A stretch of 64,000 bases of DNA from Ktedonobacter sp. SOSP1-85. Its GTDB lineage: Bacteria; Chloroflexota; Ktedonobacteria; Ktedonobacterales; Ktedonobacteraceae. The stretch spans positions 4,379,501 through 4,443,500 of the forward strand of contig NZ_BNJI01000001.1 of assembly GCF_016587415.1 (NCBI RefSeq). Direction: 5' to 3'. Positions 25,419 to 34,790 of the stretch are shown here, in pieces (the first letter of the stretch is position 1; each line of letters starts with the position of its first letter). The notes beneath the pieces are model-generated. The model was not told where the DNA came from, did no database searches, and saw only the letters and a list, made by a program, of their open reading frames with translations. Position numbers and translations under genes: made by a program.

Positions 25419-25487
25419 GCGCAGGGGATAGAAAAGCAAAAGAAGAGGTGTGAGCGATACCGCTCACACCTCTTCTTTTGCTTTTCT
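25398..25487 (+). promoter_or_regulatory. Attenuator-like competing hairpins before metG
   Basis: Four segments: A CGCTCAGACCT (25398-25408), B AGGTGAGCG (25413-25421), C AGGTGTGAGCG (25446-25456) and D CGCTCACACCT (25461-25471). C:D lies within a perfect 27-bp stem (25430-25456 with 25461-25487) whose 3' arm runs into TTCTTTTGCTTTTCT, an intrinsic terminator shape. A pairs with B (2-nt bulge) or with C (one G-G mismatch), so A:C would block the terminator. A and B lie at the end of the leader peptide frame. Confidence 0.75.
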
Positions 25488-25533
25488 CCAGGTGATGTGA
25501 CGCTAGTTTTTCTGGACGACAAGAGGTGAAATC

Positions 25534-27134
25534 ATGAATGTGAAACAACCACTAGAGAGTTTGTCTGAACGTGTAGGAGAGGTTGCCGGGGCCGGGAGCT
25601 TCTTTGGGCATTTCTACATTACGACCGCGATTGATTACCCTAATGCGGCGCCTCATGTGGGGCACGCGCTGGAGAAGGTCATCGCGGACATCCAGGCGCG
25701 CTATCATCGTTTACTGGGCGATGATACGTTTTTTAGCACGGGCCTGGACGAGAACAGTCTGCACGTTTTGCGCGCGGCTCGCGAGGCCAATGCCGAGCCT
25801 CATGCATGGGTCGCGGCCCTGGAGGCGCGCTTCCGCGAGGAGTGGCGCAAACTGGATATCAGCTATGATCGCTGGATTCGCACGACGGAGGAGGTGCATC
25901 GGAAGGTCGCGGAGGAGATTTTTCGCCGTGCCTGGGTGCGCGGAGATGTCTACCGTACCACCTATTCAGGCTGGTATTGTCCCAACTGTAACAACTTCTA
26001 TAAGGACGAGGATTTGCGCGATGGGCATTGTCCCGATCATCCTTCAATCTCGCCCGAGTGGCTGAACGAAGAGAACTACTTCTTCGCCCTCTCGCGCTAC
26101 GAGGACCAGTTGCGCACATATATCGAGGAGCATCCTGACTTTATTGTTCCAACTTCGCGCCGGGCCGAGGTACTGGGCGTTATTAAGCAGGGGCTGAGGG
26201 ATTTCTCCATCTCGCGCCAGGTGCGTCCAGGACTGGAGAACTGGGGATTCCCGTTCCCGAGGATCCACAGCAGGTGCTCTACGTCTGGTTTGATGCCCTG
26301 ACCAACTACCTGACCACGATTGGCTTTCTCCAGGATGAGGAGCGCTTTGCGCGTTACTGGCCCGCGGACGCCCATGTGATTGGCAAGGATATCACGCGTT
26401 TCCACTGTCTCTACTGGCCCGCCATTCTCCTCTCGGCGGGGCTGCCACTGCCCAGGCAGGTTGCCGTGCATGGCTTTATCACGCTGGAGGGGAGGCGTTT
26501 CTCCAAGTCATCGGGAAATGTCATCGCGCCGAGTGCGCTTGTGGACGTAGTTGGTAGCGATGCGCTACGTTATTACCTCCTACGCAACCTCTCGCTGACG
26601 GCTGATGGCAACTTCACGCGTGAGGGTCTCTTGCGTGCCTATAACGACGAACTGGGAAATGACCTGGGGAACCTGCTACAACGCCTGGTGGTACTCATCA
26701 AGCGCTTTCGTGGCGGAACCATTCCTCGTCCAGGCAGTGTGACGCCTCTGGAGGAAGAGGTACAGGCCCTGGTAGTACAGGGCGGAGCACTGGTGGGCCA
26801 CGCTCTTGAGGAATGGGAGCCAGGGCGTGCTCTGGAGGAGGCGTGGCGCTGTGTGCGGCGCGTCAACCTGTATATCGAACAGAGCGAGCCGTGGAAGCTT
26901 GCCAAACAGCCCGGGCAGGAGGAACGCCTGGATACCGTGCTCTACACGGCGGCGGAGGCTCTGCGCCTGCTCTCGCTCTGGCTCGCGCCTTTTATCCCCG
27001 CCACCTCGCGCCGCCTGCGTGAGCAGCTAGGTCTGGAACCTCTAGCGAATGGAGCATGGCGCACAGAGGGGCACTGGGGCGCACACGACCTTACCCAGGT
27101 TGTTCCCGGTGGCGTACTCTTCCCCCGCCTGTAA
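25534..27134 (+). CDS. metG: Methionyl-tRNA synthetase, broken by a one-base frameshift
   Basis: Charges tRNA-Met. The class I signature HVGH (in APHVGHALE) is near residue 40 and KMSKS appears as FSKSSGN in the second half. A zinc-type CPNC is near 150, and an anticodon-binding helical domain ends the protein. Total about 533 codons. Reading is in frame from 25534 to about 26252, then continues one base off from 26253 (VPEDPQQVLYVWFDAL). A single base is missing within CCCGTTCCCGAGG. Because metG is essential and the regulatory leader is intact, a consensus error is the likelier explanation. The stop lies within a palindrome shared with the convergent gene. Confidence 0.9.
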
Positions 27135-27206
27135 GTGCATAAAAGATGACCATGAGGGTCCGGACATTGCCCGGACCCTCATGGTCATCTTTTATGCACT
27201 TACAGG
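27128..27206. terminator. Palindrome spanning the stop codons of two convergent genes
   Basis: 36-bp perfect arms (CCTGTAAGTGCATAAAAGAT and on), 7-nt loop. The left arm holds the metG stop (27132-27134). The right arm holds the TAA of the convergent hydrolase (27192-27194) and its last codons. Confidence 0.65.
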
Positions 27207-28991
27207 TATGATGGGGAGCAGGATGTGAGAGGGGTGCTCTGCATCGTGCAGGATGGTCTGGTGTGCCTCCTGGAACTCGGCATCATTCCCCAGCGGCTGG
27301 CCCGTGTTGGGGTTGCGGTCCCAGCGCGGGAAGCTGCTGCTGGTGATATCAACGCGGATGCGATGCCCTTGCTTGAAGAGGTTACTGGTGGCCCAGAGGT
27401 CGATGACGTACTCATAGGCCTTGCCAGGCTCGATCAGCGAAGAGGCCTCACCCTGAGCAAAGTTGCGGTGGCGTGCGCGAATAATACCATCCGTCAGATT
27501 CTGCGCGTAGCCATCGGGATGTACATCAACCAGGCGTGCCACAAAGTCCGTATCGGGTGCGCTTGATGTTGCCCACAGGTGAACCGTAATAGGCCCGGTG
27601 ACCTCTACATCCTGCTCAAGCTCAGGTGTGCTATAGACCAGGACATCCTCGCGCTGCTCAATGGAGCGCTGATCGTAGGGGCCGGAGCGGTACTCGGGAG
27701 TCATCAGCAGTGCGCCGCCACGGGTGGGCACTGGATTGGCTGGATCATAGATGTAGTTATCAGGCTCCTCGCTCTCGGGGGCCGTGGTACTGAGCGTGCC
27801 GTCGCCAGCAAGGGTATTGGCGTGTCCCGCGCTATGCAGGTAGTAGCGCGTCTCGACGGCGCGTGCTAGCGGCCATTCCTGCTCATCGCGCCAGGTGTTG
27901 GCGCCCATCACGAAGAGCTTAATGGGGGCCTCGCTCTCGACGCCGTTCTCCACCTGTTTCAGGTAGTGGTCGAACCAGCGTACCTGGAGGCTGACCAGGT
28001 CAATCTTGAGGTCGATAAAGGCCGCGCTGGCTCCCATGCCAAAGTTCAGCTCGCCAATGGGATTCATCATCCCGCCATGGCTCCAGGGGCCAACGAGTAG
28101 CTTACTCTGGCGTGCCTCTGGCGTGGTTCCCTGCTCGCGCATAATCCTGAAGTTCTCAATGGTATCCTTGAGGAAGATATCATACCAACCCGCGATACTA
28201 AAGGTCGGGACCGTTACCTTCTCGTGCTGACCCAGAATGGTCATATATTCAACGCGCTCGCGCTGCATCTCATACTCAAATGCATCAAAGAAAGCGGGTG
28301 AGACATCGTTGCGCTTGAGCGGGGCGAACTCACTCAGAGGGAGCGAGGTATAACCCTGAGTACCCAGCGCGTCGATATCGTGAATAAGCTGGTAGAGCGC
28401 GGCCCCCAGCTTGCGCGGATCGGCCTCGCCCCGGTAGCGGCGCATCAAGACATCGATACCCATCGACATTTGCCACTGGGCGGTGGTCCCCAACTCCAGG
28501 GCACCTCCGCGGAAGGTCACACCATTGAGAGGATCATTCCAGGTTTGCACCGGTACGGCGGCCTTCAAGGCAGGTGGCTGTTGGGTCATAGCCGCCCACT
28601 GGGTGAAGCCGAAATAGGAGATACCAAACATACCTACAATGCCGTTGCTGTAGTGTAGCTTAGAGGCCCATTCCACCGTATCGTAGCCGTCCTCGGCCTC
28701 GAAGCGCATGGGGTTCCATTCGCCCCCGGAGGTAAAGCGCCCACGCGTATCCTGCACAATGACGACATAGCCCCGACGCGCGACCTGGAGTGGATCTAGC
28801 AGCGAAGAGCCAATGGGGAGATCCTTGCCATAAGGGAGGCGCGTCAGGAGAACTGGCCATTTCCCTTCTCCGGCGGGTCGATACACATTGGCGCGCAAGA
28901 TCGTGCCATCGCGCATTTGCGCTGGAACGTCAAAATCAATGGCAACCTGGTGCCCTGCTTGTTGGGTCATACGCAGTGTGCTCCTTTGCAA
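27192..28991 (-). CDS. CocE/NonD family hydrolase (X-Pro dipeptidyl-peptidase S15-like)
   Basis: 599 aa. Alpha/beta hydrolase core with GMFGISYFGFTQW holding the nucleophile Ser (near 125), followed by a helical cap. The C-terminal jelly-roll domain (about 370-590) is typical of the CocE/PepX C-terminal family and ends with FPRWDRNPNTGQPLG. The N-terminus reads VPAQMRDGTILRANVYRPAGEG, as in the family. It acts on acyl esters or peptides; substrate unknown. No signal peptide seen. Confidence 0.9.
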   Translation of the reverse strand: MQRSTLRMTQQAGHQVAIDFDVPAQMRDGTILRANVYRPAGEGKWPVLLTRLPYGKDLPIGSSLLDPLQVARRGYVVIVQDTRGRFTSGGEWNPMRFEAEDGYDTVEWASKLHYSNGIVGMFGISYFGFTQWAAMTQQPPALKAAVPVQTWNDPLNGVTFRGGALELGTTAQWQMSMGIDVLMRRYRGEADPRKLGAALYQLIHDIDALGTQGYTSLPLSEFAPLKRNDVSPAFFDAFEYEMQRERVEYMTILGQHEKVTVPTFSIAGWYDIFLKDTIENFRIMREQGTTPEARQSKLLVGPWSHGGMMNPIGELNFGMGASAAFIDLKIDLVSLQVRWFDHYLKQVENGVESEAPIKLFVMGANTWRDEQEWPLARAVETRYYLHSAGHANTLAGDGTLSTTAPESEEPDNYIYDPANPVPTRGGALLMTPEYRSGPYDQRSIEQREDVLVYSTPELEQDVEVTGPITVHLWATSSAPDTDFVARLVDVHPDGYAQNLTDGIIRARHRNFAQGEASSLIEPGKAYEYVIDLWATSNLFKQGHRIRVDITSSSFPRWDRNPNTGQPLGNDAEFQEAHQTILHDAEHPSHILLPIIPVSA

Positions 28992-29126
28992 AAAAATGAG
29001 TAACTTCTTCTATGGAAACGAACAGGAATGTCTCGCCACTATATGTATTCATGTATATGCATGTATCATACAACTTCCCGGTATGAGGTCGCTAGCACCA
29101 TCCTTCGCGCCTGCAGCGCTCAGGAG

Positions 29127-29181
29127 TAAGGTGTGTGTGATGGTGGGTTGGCAGAGCCAACCCACCATCACACACACCTTA
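29127..29181. repeat. Palindrome with tag in a divergent intergenic region
   Basis: 26-bp perfect arms (TAAGGTGTGTGTGATGGTGG and on), 3-nt loop. The tag lies on its left in reverse orientation (29101-29124, read CTCCTGAGCGCTGCAGGCGC on the minus strand). Both flanking genes start away from it. Confidence 0.6.
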
Positions 29182-29399
29182 TTCTGGATTACTCATGGAG
29201 AACTAGGTAAGGAGTATTAATGAAGATTGACAAACATAAGGCAAACCAAAGCGTATACTGATAGGAGCAAGAGGTGCGTATACACAGGGGCAGCGTATGG
29301 CAGCGATGTGATTGAGGGGCGGCGAAGAGCGCATTATTATAGTCAAGAAACAATAAGTGTATTTTCTTTTAATAACTAAAATGTACAATTTGGAAAAAC

Positions 29400-29429
29400 T
29401 TGACACCCTTCGATGCAATTCGTTATACT
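29400..29429 (+). promoter_or_regulatory. Promoter of the FHA gene
   Basis: TTGACA (29400-29405), 18-bp spacer, TATACT (29424-29429), about 70 nt before the chosen start codon. Confidence 0.65.
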
Positions 29430-29502
29430 CAGTTGGCATGTGACGATGAGGCCCTTGTGCCGGTATGTTTATCGGCGTTTAGCTAGCGTTGTGTGGAGTG
29501 TT

Positions 29503-30189
29503 ATGGATCAGGATTTTTCAACGAGTGCATATTTGCTCATCCAAAAGGGACCGCTCGTGGGGAAACGGGTAGAATTATGGAAGGATTGTACCACTATCGG
29601 ACGCAGTCGAGAGTGCGATATCTTTCTGGAAGATATTACTGTCCATCGGAAACAAGCCAGGATCTTGCGTCTCCCCGAGGGGTTTGTGGTACGTGACGAT
29701 CATGGCAGTGGCGATAGCTTTGTCAACGATCAGCCTACGCAAGAGCAACTCCTCTCCAATGGCGATGAGCTTAAATTTGGCCATACTCAGATGGTCTTTT
29801 ATGATAGCGAGGGGACCCGCCCCTTCAAACTGGCCTCCTCACGTGGACGAGAATCCCTTATTGGCAAGGAGCCTGATTCGCAACCCGTCTCGGCTGCTTA
29901 CCTCTATCCTTCTGGCGGCCAGAGTTCCATGCGTCAATTAGAGGTTGTATCCAATATGACCATTGGACGGAGCCGGGAATGCGATATTTTTCTGGAAGAC
30001 CTCGCGGTGAGTCGCCACCATGCCTCGATTCATGAGGTTGCCGGAGGCATGTACGAGTTAATTGATCAACGCTCCGCGACGGGAACCTACATCAATGGGC
30101 GACGCATAATGCAACAGGTGTTACGTGATGGCGATATTGTGCAAATCGGCTCGATCCGCTTTACCTTCCGCCAGATCAACCCCTCGTGA
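29503..30189 (+). CDS. Protein with two FHA phosphothreonine-binding domains
   Basis: 228 aa with two FHA domains, about residues 15-100 and 135-225. Both contain the identical 13-residue string IGRSRECDIFLED, followed by the SRHHA-type motif in the second domain (VSRHHASI) and a changed VHRKQARI in the first. The first domain therefore lacks the usual Ser and may bind differently. FHA domains read phospho-Thr marks left by Ser/Thr kinases, several of which are encoded 6-11 kb downstream. An upstream in-frame ATG at 29413 overlaps the promoter; GGAG precedes the ATG at 29503. Confidence 0.88.
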   Translation: MDQDFSTSAYLLIQKGPLVGKRVELWKDCTTIGRSRECDIFLEDITVHRKQARILRLPEGFVVRDDHGSGDSFVNDQPTQEQLLSNGDELKFGHTQMVFYDSEGTRPFKLASSRGRESLIGKEPDSQPVSAAYLYPSGGQSSMRQLEVVSNMTIGRSRECDIFLEDLAVSRHHASIHEVAGGMYELIDQRSATGTYINGRRIMQQVLRDGDIVQIGSIRFTFRQINPS

Positions 30190-30197
30190 ATATACGA

Positions 30198-30256
30198 GTG
30201 TCAGGTGTGAGGCGGGTTGGCAGCCTTCGGCTGCCAACCCGCCTCACACCTGACAC
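30198..30256. terminator. Palindrome between convergent genes
   Basis: 28-bp perfect arms (GTGTCAGGTGTGAGGCGGGT and on), TTC loop. It stands 8 nt after the FHA gene stop. Confidence 0.6.
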
Positions 30257-30286
30257 GCTACTCCTATACCCTTTTGTATTCTTGCT

Positions 30287-31123
30287 TTAGCTTGGCGGCG
30301 TTCCTAATAGACGAGTTAGCTCCCTTACGCGCTTCGCATAGACATCGATTGCCCCGCCATTTGTGGTATGAAGTGGAGGGGCATAGGCCCGCGTGCGCCA
30401 CATAAAGCGCCAGACCTCGTGTGGAATAGCCTGAGTATAGCCCGTGTCCTGGTTGCGGATGTGGGTTGCAGAGATCTCGCGATAGGCATTGCTAAGCGGG
30501 AGTGGCTCGATGTAGCGCGCGAAGCGTGTGTTCTCCTCCTGCTGCAAAAGCGCCTGCAATGCCTCTGGCCCATCCTCTCCACGTGGCGCGACCAGGAGTT
30601 TGGCCAGGGCAAAGAGTTCCTGGAGCGCGGCATCGCGGTCCGTATAGTATTGAGGATCGAGGATTTGCACAATCTTATCAAAGCCCATCAGAAAGTAGAT
30701 GTTGTGCACTCGAGGAAAACTCTGCCGTATAGCGCGCGCCTGTTCCACGTAAAGGCCCCGGTTGAAGAGTAGAATGCCGGATCCGGAGAAGCGCCTCATC
30801 AACCGATCCAGGAGCGCGAGGCGATCCAGAAAGAGGGGGCGTGAGATATTTTCCTTATCGACGGTCTGCTTGCTCATCGCGGCATAGAGGCGCATAGGCG
30901 CATGGCTTCGTGTATAAGAGTAAGCCTGCTTGAGCATCGCCAGGTGGGCCAGGGTCGGTGGATTAAAAGAACCAGTGAAAACAATGAGATCGCCAGTGGG
31001 CCTGGGAGAGCCGGGCAGCGGCAAGACGAGTGGTTCGCCTCGTGGATCAAGCGTATCAAGGCTTTGCTGGATGGCGCGTAGATAGCTCCGGCTCTGTGGT
31101 GTCAGATAGAGATGCTCGCTCAT
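30287..31123 (-). CDS. Nicotinate-nucleotide adenylyltransferase-like nucleotidyltransferase
   Basis: 278 aa. The nucleotidyltransferase motif is VFTGSFNPPTLAHLAML (near 48; (T/H)xGH-like with NPPT-AH), and the second motif is ISATHIRNQ (near 220). This places it with NadD/cytidylyltransferase-like proteins. It is longer than usual NadD (about 200 aa), with an extra 45-residue N-terminus and a 35-residue C-terminal tail. It may be NadD or a diverged relative with another substrate. Confidence 0.78.
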   Translation of the reverse strand: MSEHLYLTPQSRSYLRAIQQSLDTLDPRGEPLVLPLPGSPRPTGDLIVFTGSFNPPTLAHLAMLKQAYSYTRSHAPMRLYAAMSKQTVDKENISRPLFLDRLALLDRLMRRFSGSGILLFNRGLYVEQARAIRQSFPRVHNIYFLMGFDKIVQILDPQYYTDRDAALQELFALAKLLVAPRGEDGPEALQALLQQEENTRFARYIEPLPLSNAYREISATHIRNQDTGYTQAIPHEVWRFMWRTRAYAPPLHTTNGGAIDVYAKRVRELTRLLGTPPS

Positions 31124-31148
31124 GCTCTTATTGTATCACTATTCTGCA

Positions 31149-31227
31149 AGAGATGTGAAAAGAGTGTAGCGCACACGGTGACAGCCTGCGGCTGTCACCG
31201 TGTGCGCTACACTCTTTTCACATCTCT
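31149..31227. terminator. Longest palindrome in the window, after the aconitase gene
   Basis: 38-bp perfect arms (AGAGATGTGAAAAGAGTGTA and on), TGC loop. Ends 4 nt before the aconitase stop codon; the NadD-like start is on the other side. Confidence 0.6.
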
Positions 31228-31231
31228 ACTG

Positions 31232-34063
31232 CTAGTCCTGCGCGAGACGGCGCAACACGGTGAGCAGGATGCCGCCGTTCTTATAATAGGTGACGTCAAT
31301 CGCGCTATCCAGGCGGGCGATAGTCTCGAAGGTGAAGGTAGAACCATCTTCACGCGTGGCCTTCACAGTCACGGTCTGGCGTGGTTTGAGGTCTTGCTCA
31401 ATTCCCAGGATATCATAGGTCTCGTGACCGGTCAGGCCCAGAGACTCTTTGCTCTCGCCAGAGCGGAACTGGAGGGGCAGGATGCCCATGCCGACGAGGT
31501 TGCTGCGATGGATACGCTCAAAGCTCTCGGCAATTACGGCCTGTACACCTAGCAACAAGGGACCTTTGGCCGCCCAGTCACGGGAACTACCGGAACCATA
31601 CTCCTTGCCTGCAATGATCAATAGTGGTGTTCCCTCCTGCTGATAGCGCATAGAGGCATCATAAATGGTGGTCTCTTCGCTATCGGGCAGGTGAACGGTG
31701 TAGTAGCCCTCTTTGCCATTGGTCAGGCGGTTGCGCAGACGAATGTTGCCAAAGGTACCGCGCATCATCACTTCGTGGTTGCCACGGCGCGCGCCATACG
31801 TATTGAAGTCGCGGCGCTGCACACCATGCTCAAGCAGATATTGACCAGCCGGGCTATTGGGAGCAAAGCTGCCCGCGGGCGAGATATGATCGGTCGTGAT
31901 GGAGTCATCGAGTACGGCCAGCACGCGTGCGTTATGAATGTCCTTTACGGGCGTGGGCTGATCACTCATGTTCTGAAAGAAAGGCGGTTCGCGCACATAG
32001 GTCGATTCAGGATCCCATTCGAAGAGTTGCCCGGTCGAATTGGAGAGTGCCTGCCACTGCTCGTCACCCTCGAAGACGCGGCTATAGTTCTCAGCGTAGA
32101 CCTCGGGCGTAACCGATTTCGTGACGAGCTGGCGAATCTCTTCCTGGCTGGGCCAGATATCGCGCAGGTAGATCTGTTCGCCTTTGTCGTTGGTGCCTAG
32201 CGGCTCATGCGCCAGATCGATATCGACAGTGCCTGCCAGGGCGTAGGCCACGACCAGGGGGGGCGATGCCAGGAAGCTTGCACGCACCTGGGGATGAATG
32301 CGTCCTTCGAAGTTGCGGTTTCCGCTCAGCACGGCGGCGACAACCAGGTCATTCTCCTGAACGGCCTCGGCAACTGGCTCGGGTAGCGGACCGCTATTGC
32401 CAATACAGGTGGTACAACCATAGCCCACGAGGTTGAAGCGTAGCTCCTCAAGGGAGGAGAGGAGATCTGCGTTGCGCAGGTAGTCAATAACCGCGCGTGA
32501 GCCAGGGGCCAGGCTGGTCTTGACAGCCGGGTTGACCTTGAGACCTTTTTCAACGGCGCGCTTGGCGAGCAGACCTGCCGCGACCATGACGGAGGGGTTG
32601 GAGGTGTTGGTGCAGCTGGTGATGGCCGCGATGGCGACCGAGCCATGGCGCAGGTGAGCCTGCTGCCCATCCAGGTTGACCAGAATATCTTTTCCCTCAA
32701 GCACGCTATGACCATTGCCATTGCCGCTGGCTAGCTGGCTCTCCGCGTCCTCTTTCTGCTCAACTGAGCTAGGAGTCGCGATGCCACCCTCGTTGCCCAG
32801 GCGATTGATAGGACTCTCGACTGTCACATTGGTGGCGGCGGCCTTGAAGCGGTCTGCGTATGCATTACGGAACGCTGTACCCAGCGACTGCATGGCGACG
32901 CGATCCTGTGGACGACGGGGACCAGCCAGGCTAGGCTCAATCGTGCTCAGATCCAGCTCCAGCAAGTCGTCGAACTGTGGCTCGGGGGTCTCATCGGTAC
33001 GGAAGAGGCTCTGGGCCTTGGTGTAGCGCTCCACCAGGTCAACCAGCTTGGGATCGCGGCCCGTGTCTCGCAGGTAGCGGATGGTCTCGGCATCGACTGG
33101 GAAGAGCGTAGCGGTCGCACCAAACTCGGGCGACATATTGGAGATCGTCGCGCGGTCGGCCAGCGCCAGGTAGCTCAGGCCAGGGCCAGTGAACTCGACA
33201 AACTTGCCCACCACGCCGCGTTTGCGCAGCATCTGCGTGACCGTCAGAACCAGGTCGGTCGCAGTCGCGCCCTCTGGCAGCGCGCCGGTCAGGCGCATAC
33301 CGATGACTTCGGGAGTTAGCAGGTAGAGGGGTTGTCCCAGCAGCACGGCCTCGGCCTCGATACCGCCGACGCCCCAGCCCAGCACGCCCAGGCCGTTGAT
33401 CATGGTTGTGTGCGAGTCGGTGCCAACCAGGGTATCGGGATAGGCGACCTGCGTCCCATCATCCTCTTTCGTCATCACGACTGAGGCCAGGTACTCCAGG
33501 TTGACCTGGTGGACAATACCTGTTCCAGGTGGAACGACGCGAAAATTGCTGAATGCCTGCTGCGCCCAGCGAAGCAGGGCATAGCGCTCGCTATTACGCT
33601 CATATTCGCGCTCGACGTTCTGCGCAAAGGCCATGCGTGAGCCAAAGGCGTCGACCTGAACCGAGTGGTCAATGACCAGGTCGGCGGGTACGAGCGGATT
33701 GATCTTCTCAGGATTGCCCTGCATCCGAGCCACTGCCGAACGCATCGCGGCCAGGTCGGCGACGGCGGGTACCCCGGTGAAATCTTGCAAGAGCACACGC
33801 CCGGGGAGGAAGGGATACTCGGCCTCATTTCCCGTGGCCTTACCAGGCGTCCAGTTAGCGAGCGAGAGGACATCCTCCGTCTTTATCAGGTCGCCATCGG
33901 CATGGCGGAGCAGGTTTTCGAGGATGATGCGCACCGTAAAAGGCAGGTGATCTAAATTCTGTACGCCATGTTGCTCAAGCGCGCCGAGACGGAAGTAGTG
34001 GGTGGTCTCGTGGGCGCCTTCGAGTGGCGTACGGGCGTTAAATACATCTTTGTATGCCGTCAT
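31232..34063 (-). CDS. acnA: Aconitate hydratase (AcnA type)
   Basis: 943 aa, standard length for AcnA/IRP-like aconitase of the TCA cycle (citrate to isocitrate through an Fe-S cluster). Cluster Cys residues appear in SCTNTSNP (near 480) and GCTTCIGNSGPL (near 550). DSHTTMINGLGVLGWGVGG marks the N-terminal domain, and the swivelling C-terminal domain has YGSGSSRDWAAKGP and ERIHRSNLVGMGILPL. An approximately 70-residue Ser/Asn/Gly-rich insertion lies near 410-450. Single gene; a palindromic motif overlaps a likely -10 box upstream. Confidence 0.96.
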   Translation of the reverse strand: MTAYKDVFNARTPLEGAHETTHYFRLGALEQHGVQNLDHLPFTVRIILENLLRHADGDLIKTEDVLSLANWTPGKATGNEAEYPFLPGRVLLQDFTGVPAVADLAAMRSAVARMQGNPEKINPLVPADLVIDHSVQVDAFGSRMAFAQNVEREYERNSERYALLRWAQQAFSNFRVVPPGTGIVHQVNLEYLASVVMTKEDDGTQVAYPDTLVGTDSHTTMINGLGVLGWGVGGIEAEAVLLGQPLYLLTPEVIGMRLTGALPEGATATDLVLTVTQMLRKRGVVGKFVEFTGPGLSYLALADRATISNMSPEFGATATLFPVDAETIRYLRDTGRDPKLVDLVERYTKAQSLFRTDETPEPQFDDLLELDLSTIEPSLAGPRRPQDRVAMQSLGTAFRNAYADRFKAAATNVTVESPINRLGNEGGIATPSSVEQKEDAESQLASGNGNGHSVLEGKDILVNLDGQQAHLRHGSVAIAAITSCTNTSNPSVMVAAGLLAKRAVEKGLKVNPAVKTSLAPGSRAVIDYLRNADLLSSLEELRFNLVGYGCTTCIGNSGPLPEPVAEAVQENDLVVAAVLSGNRNFEGRIHPQVRASFLASPPLVVAYALAGTVDIDLAHEPLGTNDKGEQIYLRDIWPSQEEIRQLVTKSVTPEVYAENYSRVFEGDEQWQALSNSTGQLFEWDPESTYVREPPFFQNMSDQPTPVKDIHNARVLAVLDDSITTDHISPAGSFAPNSPAGQYLLEHGVQRRDFNTYGARRGNHEVMMRGTFGNIRLRNRLTNGKEGYYTVHLPDSEETTIYDASMRYQQEGTPLLIIAGKEYGSGSSRDWAAKGPLLLGVQAVIAESFERIHRSNLVGMGILPLQFRSGESKESLGLTGHETYDILGIEQDLKPRQTVTVKATREDGSTFTFETIARLDSAIDVTYYKNGGILLTVLRRLAQD

Positions 34064-34177
34064 AAAAAAATCCTTTAATGGCGTGAACTAATGGGGAGGG
34101 AGACTTGTCGTTGCAGAATGAGCTTGTGTACCAACCAGGTGCAACGGTCGCCCTGTGACCTTATATATCTATAACTC

Positions 34178-34194
34178 CTGTTATTATATAACAG
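34178..34194 (-). promoter_or_regulatory. Palindrome overlapping a TATAAT box upstream of acnA
   Basis: CTGTTATATAATAACAG on the minus strand: 7-bp arms around ATA, containing TATAAT. It lies 115 nt upstream of the acnA start. Possible operator-over-promoter; no confident -35 was found. Confidence 0.4.
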
Positions 34195-34698
34195 TTCCAC
34201 GCCAAGACGTACGCTTGCCAGACCCATCCCTCTTACCCTGAGCGCGCAAGTGCAAAAGGTCAAGGAACTGGGATTGAGCTGTGATCAGGAGGGATCATTG
34301 TAGGCAGAGGGCCAGAAGTGAGGAGGAGATGACGCGCAGGTGCAGCGAATGGCCTGGCTGTTTCGTATAACCAGTATCAGCCTCCCCAGGTTTGAAAAAC
34401 AGGACATATCGAGATTCTATTTCAAGCGGATGTTGCCCCTCGCATATACTGAATAGAGGAGGGTAATCATCGAGATTGCTTGCAAGTGTGTCTGTTCCTT
34501 GCTATAGTCCTTGGAGAATAGTTATAAGTAGACCGTAAAAAGGCTGGGCGCGCAGGTCCATCTGCAAAAGTTTGACCTGTCAGACGTTTACCAGAGAAGG
34601 CATGTGTCGAGCGAGGATGAGTAGTGGCGTATAATGCAGGCAAATATAGTATTTTCTTTCCTGTTTTCATAATGTACTACAAAATGTAGCATATTACA

Positions 34699-34728
34699 TT
34701 GACAAGGTCATAACGTTTTCGCTACAGT
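34699..34728 (+). promoter_or_regulatory. Promoter of the zinc-ribbon/TPR gene
   Basis: TTGACA (34699-34704), 18-bp spacer, TACAGT (34723-34728), 62 nt before the start codon. Confidence 0.55.
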
Positions 34729-34790
34729 AGTGGCAATAAAGTCTTTTGTATGGCAATAGTTAGAGATAGTGCGCAGGCTAGGGAGGAAGC

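Larger units (their letters stand above)
34064..34790. other. 727-bp intergenic region between divergent genes
   Basis: It holds the likely acnA control region (near 34178-34194) and a promoter for the zinc-ribbon/TPR gene (34699-34728). The middle 400 bp show no coding signal or clear repeat that I could see. Confidence 0.5.

Noticed and set aside
25186..25534. T-box riboswitch before metG
   Set aside because: I found no T-box consensus (AGGGTGG-ACCGCG type) and no stem I specifier; the Met-rich ORF explains the leader better.
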